Origin: Winogradskyella pelagia | GTDB lineage: Bacteria > Bacteroidota > Bacteroidia > Flavobacteriales > Flavobacteriaceae | Direction of reading: 5' to 3' | Assembly (NCBI RefSeq): GCF_017581965.1 | Contig: NZ_JAGEVF010000006.1 | Coordinates: 62,001 to 126,000 of the forward strand | Length of the DNA stretch: 64,000 bases | Shown here: piece by piece, positions 46,389 through 56,160 of the stretch | Layout of the letters: each line of letters begins with the position of its first letter | Numbering within the stretch: the stretch's first letter is position 1 | Made by a program: the position numbers and the translations under genes | Notes under the pieces: generated by a model | Told to the model about the DNA's origin: nothing | The model's database searches: none | Seen by the model: only the letters and a program-made list of their open reading frames with translations

Positions 46389-48284
46389 TTATTTTTTGTC
46401 ATCCAATACTTCAAAGGTTGAGTTGTTGGATATGTATTCTGGGACAAGTCCCTTGATTACAGACACCATTTCTAAAGGTTGAGCAAGAGATGTCATTTTT
46501 GATAATTTAAGGATTTCTTGTTCAACATATTTTATATCAATATGTCTGGATTTCGCTATCATTATCTTGTCATGATAGGTTTTTTTAGTATTTTCTCCAT
46601 CAGCCAATAATTCCTCATATATTTTTTCCCCAGGCCTAAGACCTGTTATTTTTATATCAATATCTTCTGGGTACCGTAAACCTGAAAGAACGATCATATT
46701 GGTGGCTAGATTAAATATTTTGATGGGTTCTCCCATGTCAAAAACAAATATTTCTCCACCATTACCCATAGCAGCAGCTTCTAAAACTAACTGACAGGCT
46801 TCTGGTATTGTCATGAAGTATCGTGTTATATCTTTATGAGTCACAGTTAAAGGCCCACCTTTTTCAATCTGTTTCTTAAAAAGAGGGATAACTGAGCCAT
46901 TTGACCCGAGTACGTTTCCAAATCTAGTTGTAATAAATTTAGTGTGGCCTTTTCCTTTTAAACAGGACGCGTATAGCTCAGCAATACGTTTTGTAGCACC
47001 CATTACATTTGTAGGGTTAACGGCCTTATCTGTAGAGATTAAAACAAATTTATCCACACTGTGTTTAACAGCCACATCTGCAACATTTTTTGTGCCACCA
47101 ATATTTACGCTAATAGCCTCATAAGGATTATTTTCCATTAATGGAACATGCTTGTACGCCGCTGCATGAAAAACAATTTTAGGTTTGTATTGATTGAATA
47201 TTTGATCAACTCTAGTTTTATTTCTAACGTCTGCAACAATGGCTTCTATATTAGTAAGTCCAAGTTGTTTAAATTCTTGCTGAACATCATATAAGGCAGA
47301 CTCGGCGTTATCTACAAGAATTAGTTTTTTGTAATTATACAGGCTTATTTTTCGAGAAATCTCACTTCCTATAGATCCCGCCGCACCTGTAATTAATATT
47401 ACTTTATTGTCATATTGCTCTTCAAGGTCTGGATTCTTTATATGTATGGGGTCTCTGCCTAATAAATCTTCAATTTTAACTTCCTTAATTTGCCCAATAC
47501 TTAGGTCACCATCAATCCAGTTTTGTACAGGAGGTACAATTTTAACCTTTAATCCTAAGGCAAATAAATTGCTTGTAATTTGAAGAAGTCGTGTAGGATC
47601 AATATTTTGGATAGAAATAATAACATCCTCGACATTATATTTATTAATAAACTTATCTGTAATAGACTCCAGGCTATAAACCGAAATAAGATTAATTTTC
47701 TTTCCTATTTTTCTATCGTCGTCATCAATGAAACCAACCACTTCTAATCCGCTCTTGGCATCGTTTTGAATAGCATCATAGGTTAACATTCCCGAACTTC
47801 CAGCACCAAATATTAATACGTTGGAAATGCTCTTAACATCATGGATAATATAATTGTACAAAGACTTTATGAATAATTTAGCGCCTATTAAAAAAAGTAT
47901 ATTTAATAAGAGGTGTATATATATAATAGACCCTGAAATATTAAAAATGCTATATTCTGAAATAAATTTTCTGCTTAAAAACGTACAGCATATTAATATC
48001 GTTGCTAAAATATTAGCACCAATGACAACATTTACAATGTCTTTGAATCCAGTAAACCTTACAACACCTTTATAAGTTCCAACAGCAATTAAGCTTACTG
48101 CTGCTGCTATAGCGATATATGGGATTTGTTGGAAAAACTCATTTAAATCAAAATTTAACTGGAAATTATACCTTATAAGGTAAGCTATAAAAAATGTTAC
48201 TAAGATTACGCAAATATCAAAGAGCAATACCAACCATTGAGAGGCATATTTTTCAGATATTTTATTTAAATACTTATTTAACAT
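46389..48284 (-). CDS. pglF: Membrane nucleotide-sugar 4,6-dehydratase (PglF/WbpM/FlaA1 type)
   Basis: 631 residues: four N-terminal membrane helices (to about residue 145), a CoA/NAD-binding segment (VLIFGAGSSG, 157-166) and a C-terminal SDR domain with GAAGSIG at 300-306. The active-site positions read Ser417, Met428 and Lys432 in STDKAVNPTNVMGATK; replacement of the usual Tyr by Met is the hallmark of inverting/retaining UDP-GlcNAc 4,6-dehydratases of this class. It makes UDP-4-keto-6-deoxy-GlcNAc for PglE. Its start overlaps the end of the PglE gene. Confidence 0.87.
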   Translation of the reverse strand: MLNKYLNKISEKYASQWLVLLFDICVILVTFFIAYLIRYNFQLNFDLNEFFQQIPYIAIAAAVSLIAVGTYKGVVRFTGFKDIVNVVIGANILATILICCTFLSRKFISEYSIFNISGSIIYIHLLLNILFLIGAKLFIKSLYNYIIHDVKSISNVLIFGAGSSGMLTYDAIQNDAKSGLEVVGFIDDDDRKIGKKINLISVYSLESITDKFINKYNVEDVIISIQNIDPTRLLQITSNLFALGLKVKIVPPVQNWIDGDLSIGQIKEVKIEDLLGRDPIHIKNPDLEEQYDNKVILITGAAGSIGSEISRKISLYNYKKLILVDNAESALYDVQQEFKQLGLTNIEAIVADVRNKTRVDQIFNQYKPKIVFHAAAYKHVPLMENNPYEAISVNIGGTKNVADVAVKHSVDKFVLISTDKAVNPTNVMGATKRIAELYASCLKGKGHTKFITTRFGNVLGSNGSVIPLFKKQIEKGGPLTVTHKDITRYFMTIPEACQLVLEAAAMGNGGEIFVFDMGEPIKIFNLATNMIVLSGLRYPEDIDIKITGLRPGEKIYEELLADGENTKKTYHDKIMIAKSRHIDIKYVEQEILKLSKMTSLAQPLEMVSVIKGLVPEYISNNSTFEVLDDKK

Positions 48285-49405
48285 ATTGCAAAATACTTAT
48301 TTATACCTGACTTTACACGTTCTAACTGGTTATCAGTAAGATTTGACCCACTAGGCAAGCACAGACCACAATCAAATAATGCATCTGAAACTCCATTTAA
48401 ATAGCTTGGCGCATGCTTAAAGATAGGTTGTGCATGCATAGGCTTCCATAAAGGCCTAGACTCTATATTATCTTTTTCGAGTGTTAACCTAATTTCTTCT
48501 CTTATTTTATAGTTTGGTAATAAAATACAAGATAGCCACCTATTGGAATGATAACCTTGAGGTTCATCTAAAAAAACGATATCCTCATTATCTTGAAATG
48601 CTTTCTTATAAAATTCAAAATTCATTCTTCGCTTATTGACATGACTGTCTAAAATAGTCATTTGTCCACGTCCTATTCCTGCAACAATATTGGACATTCT
48701 ATAATTGTACCCAATATGGGAATGCTGGTAATGTGGAGCAGCATCTCTCGCTTGTGTTGACAAGAAAACTGCTAAATCTTTCTGCCCTTTAGTTTTTGTG
48801 ACTAATGCACCACCACCAGATGTGGTTATAATTTTATTACCGTTAAAAGACAATATTGATAAATCTCCAAAAGTTCCGCATTTCTCGCCATTATAAGTGC
48901 TTCCCAAAGATTCTGCACTATCCTCTACAATAGGAATACCATAGCGGTCTGCTATTTCCCTAATCTCATTAACTTTATAGGGCATACCATATAAATGAAC
49001 GGCAATAATTGCTTTAGGATGTTTTCCTTTTGATAGTCTGTCTTCTATAGCTCTTTCTAACTGTTCAGGACACAAATTCCATGTATCTTTTTCACTATCC
49101 ACAAAAACCGGTGTAGCACCTTGATAAACAATTGGATTAGCAGAAGCTGAGAAGGTTTTACTTTGACAAATAACCTCATCGCCCTTGCTCACTCCTAAAA
49201 TAATCAGTGCCAAATGTAAAGCCGCTGTCCCTGAGGAAAGGGCTGCGACTTCAATATTGTTATCAAGATAATTCTGAATATCACTCTCAAACCCATTGAC
49301 GTTTGGTCCTAGCGGAGCAACCCAATTGGCGTCGAAAGCTTCTTTGATGTAAAATTGTTCTTTTCCGCTCATATGTGGAGAAGACAACCATATCTTTTCG
49401 TTCAT
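48278..49405 (-). CDS. pglE: PglE-like DegT/DnrJ/EryC1/StrS aminotransferase
   Basis: 375 residues with the PLP Lys191 in SFNGNKIITT, GTAALHLAL and EDSAESLGS as in sugar aminotransferases of this family. It would convert the 4-keto sugar from PglF to a 4-amino sugar. It overlaps the PglF gene by seven bases. A 230-base gap separates it from the PglD gene upstream, so it may have its own promoter. The sugar configuration cannot be told from sequence. Confidence 0.88.
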   Translation of the reverse strand: MNEKIWLSSPHMSGKEQFYIKEAFDANWVAPLGPNVNGFESDIQNYLDNNIEVAALSSGTAALHLALIILGVSKGDEVICQSKTFSASANPIVYQGATPVFVDSEKDTWNLCPEQLERAIEDRLSKGKHPKAIIAVHLYGMPYKVNEIREIADRYGIPIVEDSAESLGSTYNGEKCGTFGDLSILSFNGNKIITTSGGGALVTKTKGQKDLAVFLSTQARDAAPHYQHSHIGYNYRMSNIVAGIGRGQMTILDSHVNKRRMNFEFYKKAFQDNEDIVFLDEPQGYHSNRWLSCILLPNYKIREEIRLTLEKDNIESRPLWKPMHAQPIFKHAPSYLNGVSDALFDCGLCLPSGSNLTDNQLERVKSGINKYFAIC

Positions 49406-49635
49406 AGGTTATAGTTTTAATACAAAACCTAAAGGTTTTAATTTAAGGCGTTTGGGACCTATTGTTTAATAGCATTAATAGCGCTAATATAAGTCCGAAA
49501 GATTTAAACTTTAAAACAAAAACCTAATAATACGATAAAAAGCTAAATTTAAACGATATAGCAGGAGAGGAAAAATTTGAAGCGTAAAAATATCCGATAA
49601 AATGGATTAATAATTCCTGAATTAACTGTCTGTCA

Positions 49636-50283
49636 CTAATCGGTTGCGTTTAATTTAATGACTCTAGCTGGATTTCCGGCCATTACAGCACCTTCTGGGA
49701 CATCTTTAAATATTACTGAGCCTGCACCAATCATAGCAGCCTTACCAATAGATTTTATACCTGTTATGACGGTTGATCCGATTCCAAAATAAGCAAAATC
49801 TCCAATTGAAAGATTTGCTCCTATATTAATGCCTGAAGACATAAAAACACCATCGCCTATGATGTTATGATGACCAATAGTGGTTCCTGTATTGACCATA
49901 AAGAAATCACCAATCTGTGTATGAGGCATAACAGAATTATTAGGAAGCATGTAATGCGCTTCTCCAATTTCAACATCTGGTCCAATACTTACAGAAGGAT
50001 GAACAAAACTAGGAATGTTATAGCCTTCTTTCTTTAATGAAGACAGATATTGCTTTCTAAGTGTATTATCACCAATAGGGCAATAAACGTCTGTTATTTT
50101 ATCCTTGAGCTTATTAGAAAATAAATCCTCATAATTACCAAGTACATCAATACCAATAACCGATGCATTATAGAATTTGGGGTTGTCGTCTATAAATCCC
50201 ACAACCTTAACACCAGATTGTCTTAAATAAGATGCATAAATTTGTCCGTGCGTACCAGCACCAATAATTACGGCGTTTTTCAT
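49636..50283 (-). CDS. pglD: PglD-like sugar O/N-acetyltransferase
   Basis: 215 residues: N-terminal Rossmann-like domain (AVIIGAGTHGQIYASYLRQS, then VVGFIDDNP) and a left-handed beta-helix with hexapeptide repeats (IGDGVFMSSGINIGANLSIG, IGKAAMIGAGSVIF) ending AGNPARVIK. Acetylates the 4-amino group using acetyl-CoA to give an N,N'-diacetyl sugar. Its start overlaps the end of the PglC gene by four bases (ATGA), so the two are translationally coupled. Confidence 0.88.
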   Translation of the reverse strand: MKNAVIIGAGTHGQIYASYLRQSGVKVVGFIDDNPKFYNASVIGIDVLGNYEDLFSNKLKDKITDVYCPIGDNTLRKQYLSSLKKEGYNIPSFVHPSVSIGPDVEIGEAHYMLPNNSVMPHTQIGDFFMVNTGTTIGHHNIIGDGVFMSSGINIGANLSIGDFAYFGIGSTVITGIKSIGKAAMIGAGSVIFKDVPEGAVMAGNPARVIKLNATD

Positions 50284-50900
50284 TTTATTTGTGTTGAGCC
50301 TTGGAATGGAGTCATGTTAACAGATTCAGAAAGGTTTACATTCTCTTTTAAGATTACCTTTTTTGCAGTTAGGAGTAAAATCTTAATATCTAATAAAAAA
50401 GAAACATTATGCACATACCAAACATCCAAATTAAACTTTTGCTCCCAAGAAATTGAATTTCTACCGTTAACCTGTGCCCATCCAGAAATTCCAGGTCTTA
50501 TATTATGCCTTTGTTTTTGAACTTCATTATATCGCGGAAGATAATCTATCAATAATGGTCTTGGACCTATTAAGCTCATATCACCTTTAAGCACATTAAT
50601 CAATTGTGGTATTTCATCAAGAGATAACTTTCTTATGAGACGACCTAAATTTGTAACTCTTTCATTGTAAGGTAATAGATTGCCGTTTTTGTCTTTGGCA
50701 TCTGTCATAGATTTAAATTTAATTAATTTAAATATACGTTCATCTTTACCTGGTCTTGCATGCAAGAAAAATGGAGACCCTTTAAAATGAAATAAAAGGA
50801 CAATTGTAAGCAGTATAAATAAGGGAGATAAAACAATCAAACCTATAAGTGCAGCTGAAAAGTCAATTATTCGTTTAATATAGATTTTGTACATGAACAA
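50280..50900 (-). CDS. pglC: PglC-like phosphoglycosyl transferase (sugar transferase)
   Basis: 206 residues of the monotopic bacterial sugar-transferase family: N-terminal re-entrant helix (IIDFSAALIGLIVLSPLFIL), FKSMTDAKDKNGNLLP, KLSLDEIPQLINVLKGDMS with the Asp-Glu catalytic pair, GPRPLL and RPGISGWAQVNGRN. It loads the sugar-1-phosphate onto undecaprenyl phosphate, the first membrane step. Overlaps PglD by four bases. Confidence 0.92.
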   Translation of the reverse strand: MFMYKIYIKRIIDFSAALIGLIVLSPLFILLTIVLLFHFKGSPFFLHARPGKDERIFKLIKFKSMTDAKDKNGNLLPYNERVTNLGRLIRKLSLDEIPQLINVLKGDMSLIGPRPLLIDYLPRYNEVQKQRHNIRPGISGWAQVNGRNSISWEQKFNLDVWYVHNVSFLLDIKILLLTAKKVILKENVNLSESVNMTPFQGSTQIK

Positions 50901-50937
50901 GCAGATTTTTTTGTTTACTTATGATTTTAGAGCATTT

Positions 50938-50945
50938 CAAAAATA
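50938..50945 (-). promoter_or_regulatory. -7 candidate for the pglC-pglD genes
   Basis: Minus-strand TATTTTTG matches TAnnTTTG, 38 bases before the pglC ATG. -33 not clear. Confidence 0.4.
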
Positions 50946-51135
50946 TCCGTTAAGGCTAAACATTTTAAATTTAATCGTTGAATGGTAGCAAAAAATGTTT
51001 TAAAACCAGTTACAACATATTTATAATGCGCATTACCTTTTGTCGATTTATTTAAAGATGTTTAGTACTTTAACAATTTTAACGGTACTTAAACGATTGA
51101 ATTCAACTAGGAGTAAAGCAATTTGGCTATTTTTA

Positions 51136-51143
51136 TATATTTG
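51136..51143 (+). promoter_or_regulatory. -7 candidate for the carrier-protein operon
   Basis: TATATTTG matches TAnnTTTG, 61 bases before the carrier-protein ATG. Confidence 0.42.
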
Positions 51144-51203
51144 TTGCATAACCTACTTCCAATAGGTTCATTAAGAACGTATTAATGTTATAACTCAATT
51201 ACC

Positions 51204-51443
51204 ATGAGCAACTTAAATAGATTAAAAAATGTGTTCACCACAATTCTAGAAATAGAAGAAGACCAAGTTAATGAAGACTTGAAATATGATGGGAATTCAG
51301 TTTGGGATTCTATAAATCACATGTTTTTAATTACCGAACTAGAGAATGAATTTAGTGTAGAAATTGATCCAGATGACATTCTTGAGATTAAAAGTTTTAA
51401 TCAGGCCCAGAATGTACTTGGTAAATATGACATTGAGTTTTAA
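51204..51443 (+). CDS. Acyl carrier protein-like protein
   Basis: 79 residues, acidic, with Ser36 in VWDSINHMFL as the phosphopantetheine site and the typical four-helix pattern (LENEFSVEIDPDDILEI). Unlike primary-metabolism ACP it has Trp before Asp-Ser and Asn after Ile. It lies 22 bases before the adenylating ligase gene, so it probably carries that ligase's product. Likely dedicated to decorating the polysaccharide or its precursor. Confidence 0.85.
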   Translation: MSNLNRLKNVFTTILEIEEDQVNEDLKYDGNSVWDSINHMFLITELENEFSVEIDPDDILEIKSFNQAQNVLGKYDIEF

Positions 51444-51464
51444 CCTTTAGCACTTCGCGCAAGA

Positions 51465-52886
51465 ATGTCTCAACACAGTTTCAACCCTCATAATGAGTTT
51501 GTAAAAAAAATATCAGACAACAATAAGTTAAATTTTGTTGATGCAAGTTCTGATTCTAAATATAATTTGTCTCAACTCATGTTTCCTGTGCATAGTGAGT
51601 TCGGAGAATCTAAGCAATTGGGTTTTATTTACGTAGATTCAGGTATTAAATCGTTAGCAATCTATTTTAGTTTTCTTAATTCTAGTCATGCTTTAGTGCT
51701 ATTATCAGATACCTTAGATTCAAATTTGAAGCAAAATCTAGAGAAAATTTATAGACCCGCTTTTATTTACGATAATACCAGAGATTCAATTGGCAATTAC
51801 AAGGATGTAACTTTTGATAACGGGACTTTAAACGCTCGAGTTTTTAGAACTTCCGAAAATTTGGATTATACTATAAATCCTGAGGTAAAGATATTACTTT
51901 CTACATCAGGAACTACAGGTTCTCCAAAACTGGTGAAGCTTTCTTTTGAAAATATACAAGAAAATGCGCTCTCCATTTCAGATTATCTTCCGATAAATGG
52001 AGAGGACGTTACTCCTTTAAATTTACCTCTTAATTATTCTTATGGTTTATCGGTACTGCATTCAAATGCCATAAAAGGTGGAACCATTGTATGTGGGATA
52101 CCAGATATATTAAGCAAAGCATTTTGGACTTGTTTTGATAAATATGGTTTTACCTCAATAGCTGGAGTACCCTTTATTTACGAAATGCTTTACCGCATTG
52201 GTTTCTTGAAAAAAGAGTATCCATCTCTAGAATATATAAGCCAAGCAGGTGGGAATTTGAGTAAAAACATTAAGGAAAAGTTTAATTCTTACTGCGAAAA
52301 AAATACAATTGAATTTTATGTTATGTATGGCCAGACTGAAGCGACGGCGAGAATTTCTTTTGTACCACCAGCTAAATTAAATGATAAGTTAACATCTATA
52401 GGCAAACCTATAAAAAAGGGACACCTACGCATTGATGACAAAACTGAAGAACTTTTATATTCAGGACCTAATGTGTTCGGAGGCTATGCGGAGTCAATTA
52501 CTGATTTAAACCATTGGGAATCCATTGACTGGCTTAAAACTGGAGATATTGCCTATACAGACACTGATGGCTTCTACTATATAAAAGGAAGATTAAAACG
52601 GATTGTAAAGGTATTCGGTAATAGAGTAAATTTAGATGAGATAGAGCGCTACTTAAAATTAGAATTGAGCACAGCTATCATAGCTTGTACCGGCATTGAT
52701 GACAAATTTATTTTGGTTGCTTATACTGAAATTGATATGAATACCGACTTATTGAAAAGACGGTTATTTGAGACATTTAAAATTCAAGGAAGTGCTGTAA
52801 AGTTTATGTATATTGAAACGTTTCCAATGACAAAAAACGAAAAAGTCGATTACAAGGAAATAGCTACGATTTATAAATCAAAATGA
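51465..52886 (+). CDS. AMP-forming acyl/amino-acid ligase
   Basis: 473 residues with ANL-family motifs: LLSTSGTTGSPKLVK (phosphate loop), YGQTEATARISF, KTGDIAYTDTDGFYYIKGR and a C-terminal Lys in NEKVDYKEI. It would adenylate a carboxylic or amino acid and load it on the carrier protein encoded just upstream. Substrate cannot be read from sequence. The pair resembles DltA/DltC-type systems in plan, not necessarily in substrate. Confidence 0.88.
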   Translation: MSQHSFNPHNEFVKKISDNNKLNFVDASSDSKYNLSQLMFPVHSEFGESKQLGFIYVDSGIKSLAIYFSFLNSSHALVLLSDTLDSNLKQNLEKIYRPAFIYDNTRDSIGNYKDVTFDNGTLNARVFRTSENLDYTINPEVKILLSTSGTTGSPKLVKLSFENIQENALSISDYLPINGEDVTPLNLPLNYSYGLSVLHSNAIKGGTIVCGIPDILSKAFWTCFDKYGFTSIAGVPFIYEMLYRIGFLKKEYPSLEYISQAGGNLSKNIKEKFNSYCEKNTIEFYVMYGQTEATARISFVPPAKLNDKLTSIGKPIKKGHLRIDDKTEELLYSGPNVFGGYAESITDLNHWESIDWLKTGDIAYTDTDGFYYIKGRLKRIVKVFGNRVNLDEIERYLKLELSTAIIACTGIDDKFILVAYTEIDMNTDLLKRRLFETFKIQGSAVKFMYIETFPMTKNEKVDYKEIATIYKSK

Positions 52887-52945
52887 TAGGTGCTCAGCCT
52901 TAAGAATTCTAGAACCTAAGAACGTAATTCTTTATTGAAATTAAA

Positions 52946-55009
52946 ATGAAAGAGCTAGAAAGTAAATTAAATAATCCTAGGATAGATAATCTTTTCACGG
53001 ACTATTACGATACGCTAGTTCACAGAACTGTCCATCCAAACCAAGTACTTAGAATATGGTCAAAACTAATGATAAGAGAACTTGGTTTAGACATAGAGAT
53101 TGACCAGTTATATTTTACATTTAAAGAATCCATACTATATTTAGTTGAAAAGCTAGACACAGACCGCAACGAACTTCCGTACCAAGCTATAAAAGAAGAA
53201 GTTTTTAGACGAGTGAATACAATCGCTTTGATAGACGATGGAACCAAAGCTGTATTTTTTGAAATTTTTGAAAAGGTACATTTAAAAGCAGAGAAAAGTG
53301 TTCAGTATGTCAATGAGGATACACTTAGCGTCATTAGACAATTTAAAGCTAAAGGAGGAAGAGTCTACGTATTGTCAGACTTTTACTGCCCAAGCACACT
53401 TTTTGTTGAACTCTTAAAGCATCATGGTATAATCGATCTTTTTGATGGTGTTTACAGTTCATCTACATTAGGAAAAAGTAAACATACAGGCACGGTTTAC
53501 AAAGCGCTTCTTAAAAAATTACATTTAGAACCTTCAACATCCATAATGATAGGTGATAATGAGCGAAGCGATTCAATAAATGCAGAAAAAGCAGGTCTTA
53601 ATTCTTTTGTATTACCTCACAAAAAGCACCTTAGAAGGAACAAAGCCAAAGCTATTGGCAAGGACGGTCGTAAAATCAGGGATTTAATTAATTCAGTTTA
53701 TAAAATCTGTAGTAAAAAGGATAAGTTGCCATACACTGAATATGTCTTATTCTATCATTTTTTTACCGAAAGACTTTACACACACTGTAAGGCGAACGGC
53801 ATAGACAGTCTCTTTTTCTTGTCGAGAGAAGGGTTGTTTCTAAAACGGATTTTTGATAGTTACCAAAAATTTCATCTTATATCGGAAAAGGAAGCCATAA
53901 GAACTCATTACCTTAAGGTTTCTCGGCAGGCTTCTCTTCAGATTGCTTTACAACCAATAGATGACGAACCTTTTAGTTATCTAAGGCGCAAGTATAAATC
54001 AATGAGCATTAATGAGTTGTTGGGATTTTTTAACTTCAATAACGACTTAAAGGCTTCTATTACTGAAGGGTTGAGTATTGATTGTGACGAATTGCATCAA
54101 GATTTCTTTGATTCTGATAATTACCGACAGTTGCAAAAAAATCAAGCTTTTAGAGAGGCTTACGAAGCACATAGGCAAACAAACAAGCGTACATTCAACA
54201 CCTATATTTCTTCTTTTGGAGAACCCATTGAAAGTAAAGGCATTCATGTGGTTGATATTGGTTGGGGCGGTACCATGCAAGAGGCTATTTATAATTTCTT
54301 TAATGGAAAAATAAAAGTCTTTGGCTATTACTTGGGCCTCAATCTCATTTACAATCCTAATGAAGACACCAAGCGTCATGGATTTATCTTTTCTATCTTA
54401 CCTTACATGAACTATGATTTCCACATTTTGCATGCCAATACACAGTTATATGAGCAGTTTGCAGGCGCAAATCATGGCTGCTGCGTTGCGTATGATGACT
54501 CAAAGGAAGGCTATACGATAGAGCATCACGAAGAGAATGAAAAGTGGTTATATGACAATTATATTGGAGAGCATCAAGAGCAGATGTTTGAAATCCACAA
54601 GTTTCTAATGCAACACTTAGAACCCATATGTTATTCTAATAACATAATATCTAAGGCATTGGTGAATTTTGCTCTCAAACTTGGAACACTCCAGAATATG
54701 AGAAAAATACGGTTTTTGGAGACACTTAATTCTGGATACTACCAAAATATAAGTACAAAGAAGACAGGTATTGATTATGAGATTCCGAAAAACTTAATTT
54801 CAATTAAAGAGTTTCTGAAATTTTTAATGAAGCCAGAAGATTATTTTAGATATGTTGTAAAACTAAAACACAAACTATTTAAGACTAACAAATTGATTGC
54901 TGGGATTATTCCAATGCGATTAGTGCTCTGGTATTATCAATTTAACCGTTTTGTTAGGTACAAGATTTTAAAAAGGAATATTCTTCTAAGGTTTAATTAT
55001 TTCAGGTAG
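52946..55009 (+). CDS. HAD-family protein with large C-terminal domain
   Basis: 687 residues. N-terminal ~230 residues form a HAD hydrolase: motif I FTDYYDTL (Asp19-like nucleophile region), motif II LSDFY, motif III MIGDNERSD. The following ~450 residues are mostly helical/aromatic and contain FFLSREGLFL and HVVDIGWGGTMQEA segments seen in proteins of surface-polysaccharide loci. A phosphatase or transferase role on the polysaccharide precursor is plausible. It is convergent with the GT4 gene at 55021, eleven bases away. Confidence 0.8.
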   Translation: MKELESKLNNPRIDNLFTDYYDTLVHRTVHPNQVLRIWSKLMIRELGLDIEIDQLYFTFKESILYLVEKLDTDRNELPYQAIKEEVFRRVNTIALIDDGTKAVFFEIFEKVHLKAEKSVQYVNEDTLSVIRQFKAKGGRVYVLSDFYCPSTLFVELLKHHGIIDLFDGVYSSSTLGKSKHTGTVYKALLKKLHLEPSTSIMIGDNERSDSINAEKAGLNSFVLPHKKHLRRNKAKAIGKDGRKIRDLINSVYKICSKKDKLPYTEYVLFYHFFTERLYTHCKANGIDSLFFLSREGLFLKRIFDSYQKFHLISEKEAIRTHYLKVSRQASLQIALQPIDDEPFSYLRRKYKSMSINELLGFFNFNNDLKASITEGLSIDCDELHQDFFDSDNYRQLQKNQAFREAYEAHRQTNKRTFNTYISSFGEPIESKGIHVVDIGWGGTMQEAIYNFFNGKIKVFGYYLGLNLIYNPNEDTKRHGFIFSILPYMNYDFHILHANTQLYEQFAGANHGCCVAYDDSKEGYTIEHHEENEKWLYDNYIGEHQEQMFEIHKFLMQHLEPICYSNNIISKALVNFALKLGTLQNMRKIRFLETLNSGYYQNISTKKTGIDYEIPKNLISIKEFLKFLMKPEDYFRYVVKLKHKLFKTNKLIAGIIPMRLVLWYYQFNRFVRYKILKRNILLRFNYFR

Positions 55010-55020
55010 TTGTGGTAGAA

Positions 55021-56157
55021 CTACATTACCGACCTTATAATTCCTATAAGGTCATTGTTTATGATATCAACGTCAAAACGCTCTTCCGCGTAATGTCTAC
55101 TGTTCTTTCCCATTTCTTCAACCTTATCGGTGTTTTTTATAAAAAACTCCATAGCTTCAATCAACTCTTTAAGTTGTTTTGGAGGCACTAAAAAACCATT
55201 AAAATCTTTTTTAACTGTTTCGCGACATCCTGGAGAATCAGTTGTAATAATTGGTAGTCCAACCGACAATGCTTCTAAAATAGATCTTGGAACACCTTCT
55301 CTATAATAGGAGGGAAGAACAAATACATCCTTTTCTGTAAGATGTTCTACAATATTCTTTTGAAGTCCATGCCATATTAAGGTACCATTATTATTTAAAG
55401 CATTAAGCTCTTCAACTTTAATTGCAGATGGAGAATCCTGAGCAGGTCCAATAACATGAAATTCTGCATTTGGATACTTTGGCTTTAAAGCTTTAGCAGC
55501 TTCGATGTAGAGCCCTATTCCTTTTTCCTTAATTAAGCGGGCAATGAGCAAGAAACTAATTTTAGAATCTTGTTTATAGTTCTTTTTATATTTAAACCGA
55601 TCTAAATTTACACCAGAGCCGCTCACTACTTCAATCCTATTAGCTGAACTTAGCACTTTTCGGTCTAGAAATAGTTGTTTATCATCCTTGTTCTGAAAAA
55701 TTATAGCCTTATTTTTTCTAACATAACGCCTATAAAGAAACTCATTTAAGCGTTGTAATAGTTTTGCTTTAGTAGTTAATCCAGTAAACGTAAAACCTAA
55801 GCCGGTAATCAAAGAAACAACAGGAACATTATTAGCATTAGCTGCAATTGAGCTATAAATTACTGGTTTTACCGTATAGGGAAATACTAAATCTATCTTG
55901 TTGTCCTTTATCAGGTGCTTTAATTGTGCTATAGTTTTAAGGTCATTAATCGGGTTAAGACCAGTCCTTTGCAATTCATATTTCAATGGGGTCACTTCAA
56001 ATTCCCTTTCTAGCGTTTCAAAAACGCCTTCTCTCCAATGCCCTGCAGCAACGTAAACATCAAATCCTTCTGATTTTAATTTCTTTAAAAAATCACCTCT
56101 AAAATTAATAAGTGAAGTTGATGTGGAACCAATGACTAAAATTCTTTTTTTGCCCAT
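55021..56157 (-). CDS. PglA-like GT4 glycosyltransferase
   Basis: 378 residues of GT-B fold: N-terminal acceptor domain (FRGDFLKKLKSEGFDVYVAAG, SLITGLGFTFTG) and the C-terminal donor-site motif EGVPRSILEALSVGLPIITTDSPGCRE (E-x7-E). It most resembles PglA/CapM-type enzymes that add the second sugar to a bacillosamine-type lipid precursor. It is the last gene of the minus-strand group before the HAD gene, four bases after asnB-like. Confidence 0.85.
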   Translation of the reverse strand: MGKKRILVIGSTSTSLINFRGDFLKKLKSEGFDVYVAAGHWREGVFETLEREFEVTPLKYELQRTGLNPINDLKTIAQLKHLIKDNKIDLVFPYTVKPVIYSSIAANANNVPVVSLITGLGFTFTGLTTKAKLLQRLNEFLYRRYVRKNKAIIFQNKDDKQLFLDRKVLSSANRIEVVSGSGVNLDRFKYKKNYKQDSKISFLLIARLIKEKGIGLYIEAAKALKPKYPNAEFHVIGPAQDSPSAIKVEELNALNNNGTLIWHGLQKNIVEHLTEKDVFVLPSYYREGVPRSILEALSVGLPIITTDSPGCRETVKKDFNGFLVPPKQLKELIEAMEFFIKNTDKVEEMGKNSRHYAEERFDVDIINNDLIGIIRSVM

Positions 56158-56160
56158 GTC

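Larger units (their letters stand above)
50901..51203. other. Divergent promoter region of the polysaccharide locus
   Basis: 303 bases with no gene seen. It contains a -7 candidate on each strand, one toward pglC (50938-50945) and one toward the carrier-protein gene (51136-51143). No palindromic operator was found. Confidence 0.6.

Noticed and set aside
55006-55024. Inverted repeat GTAGTT/AACTAC that holds both stop codons of convergent genes
   Set aside because: Stem of six and no T-run; not enough to call a terminator.
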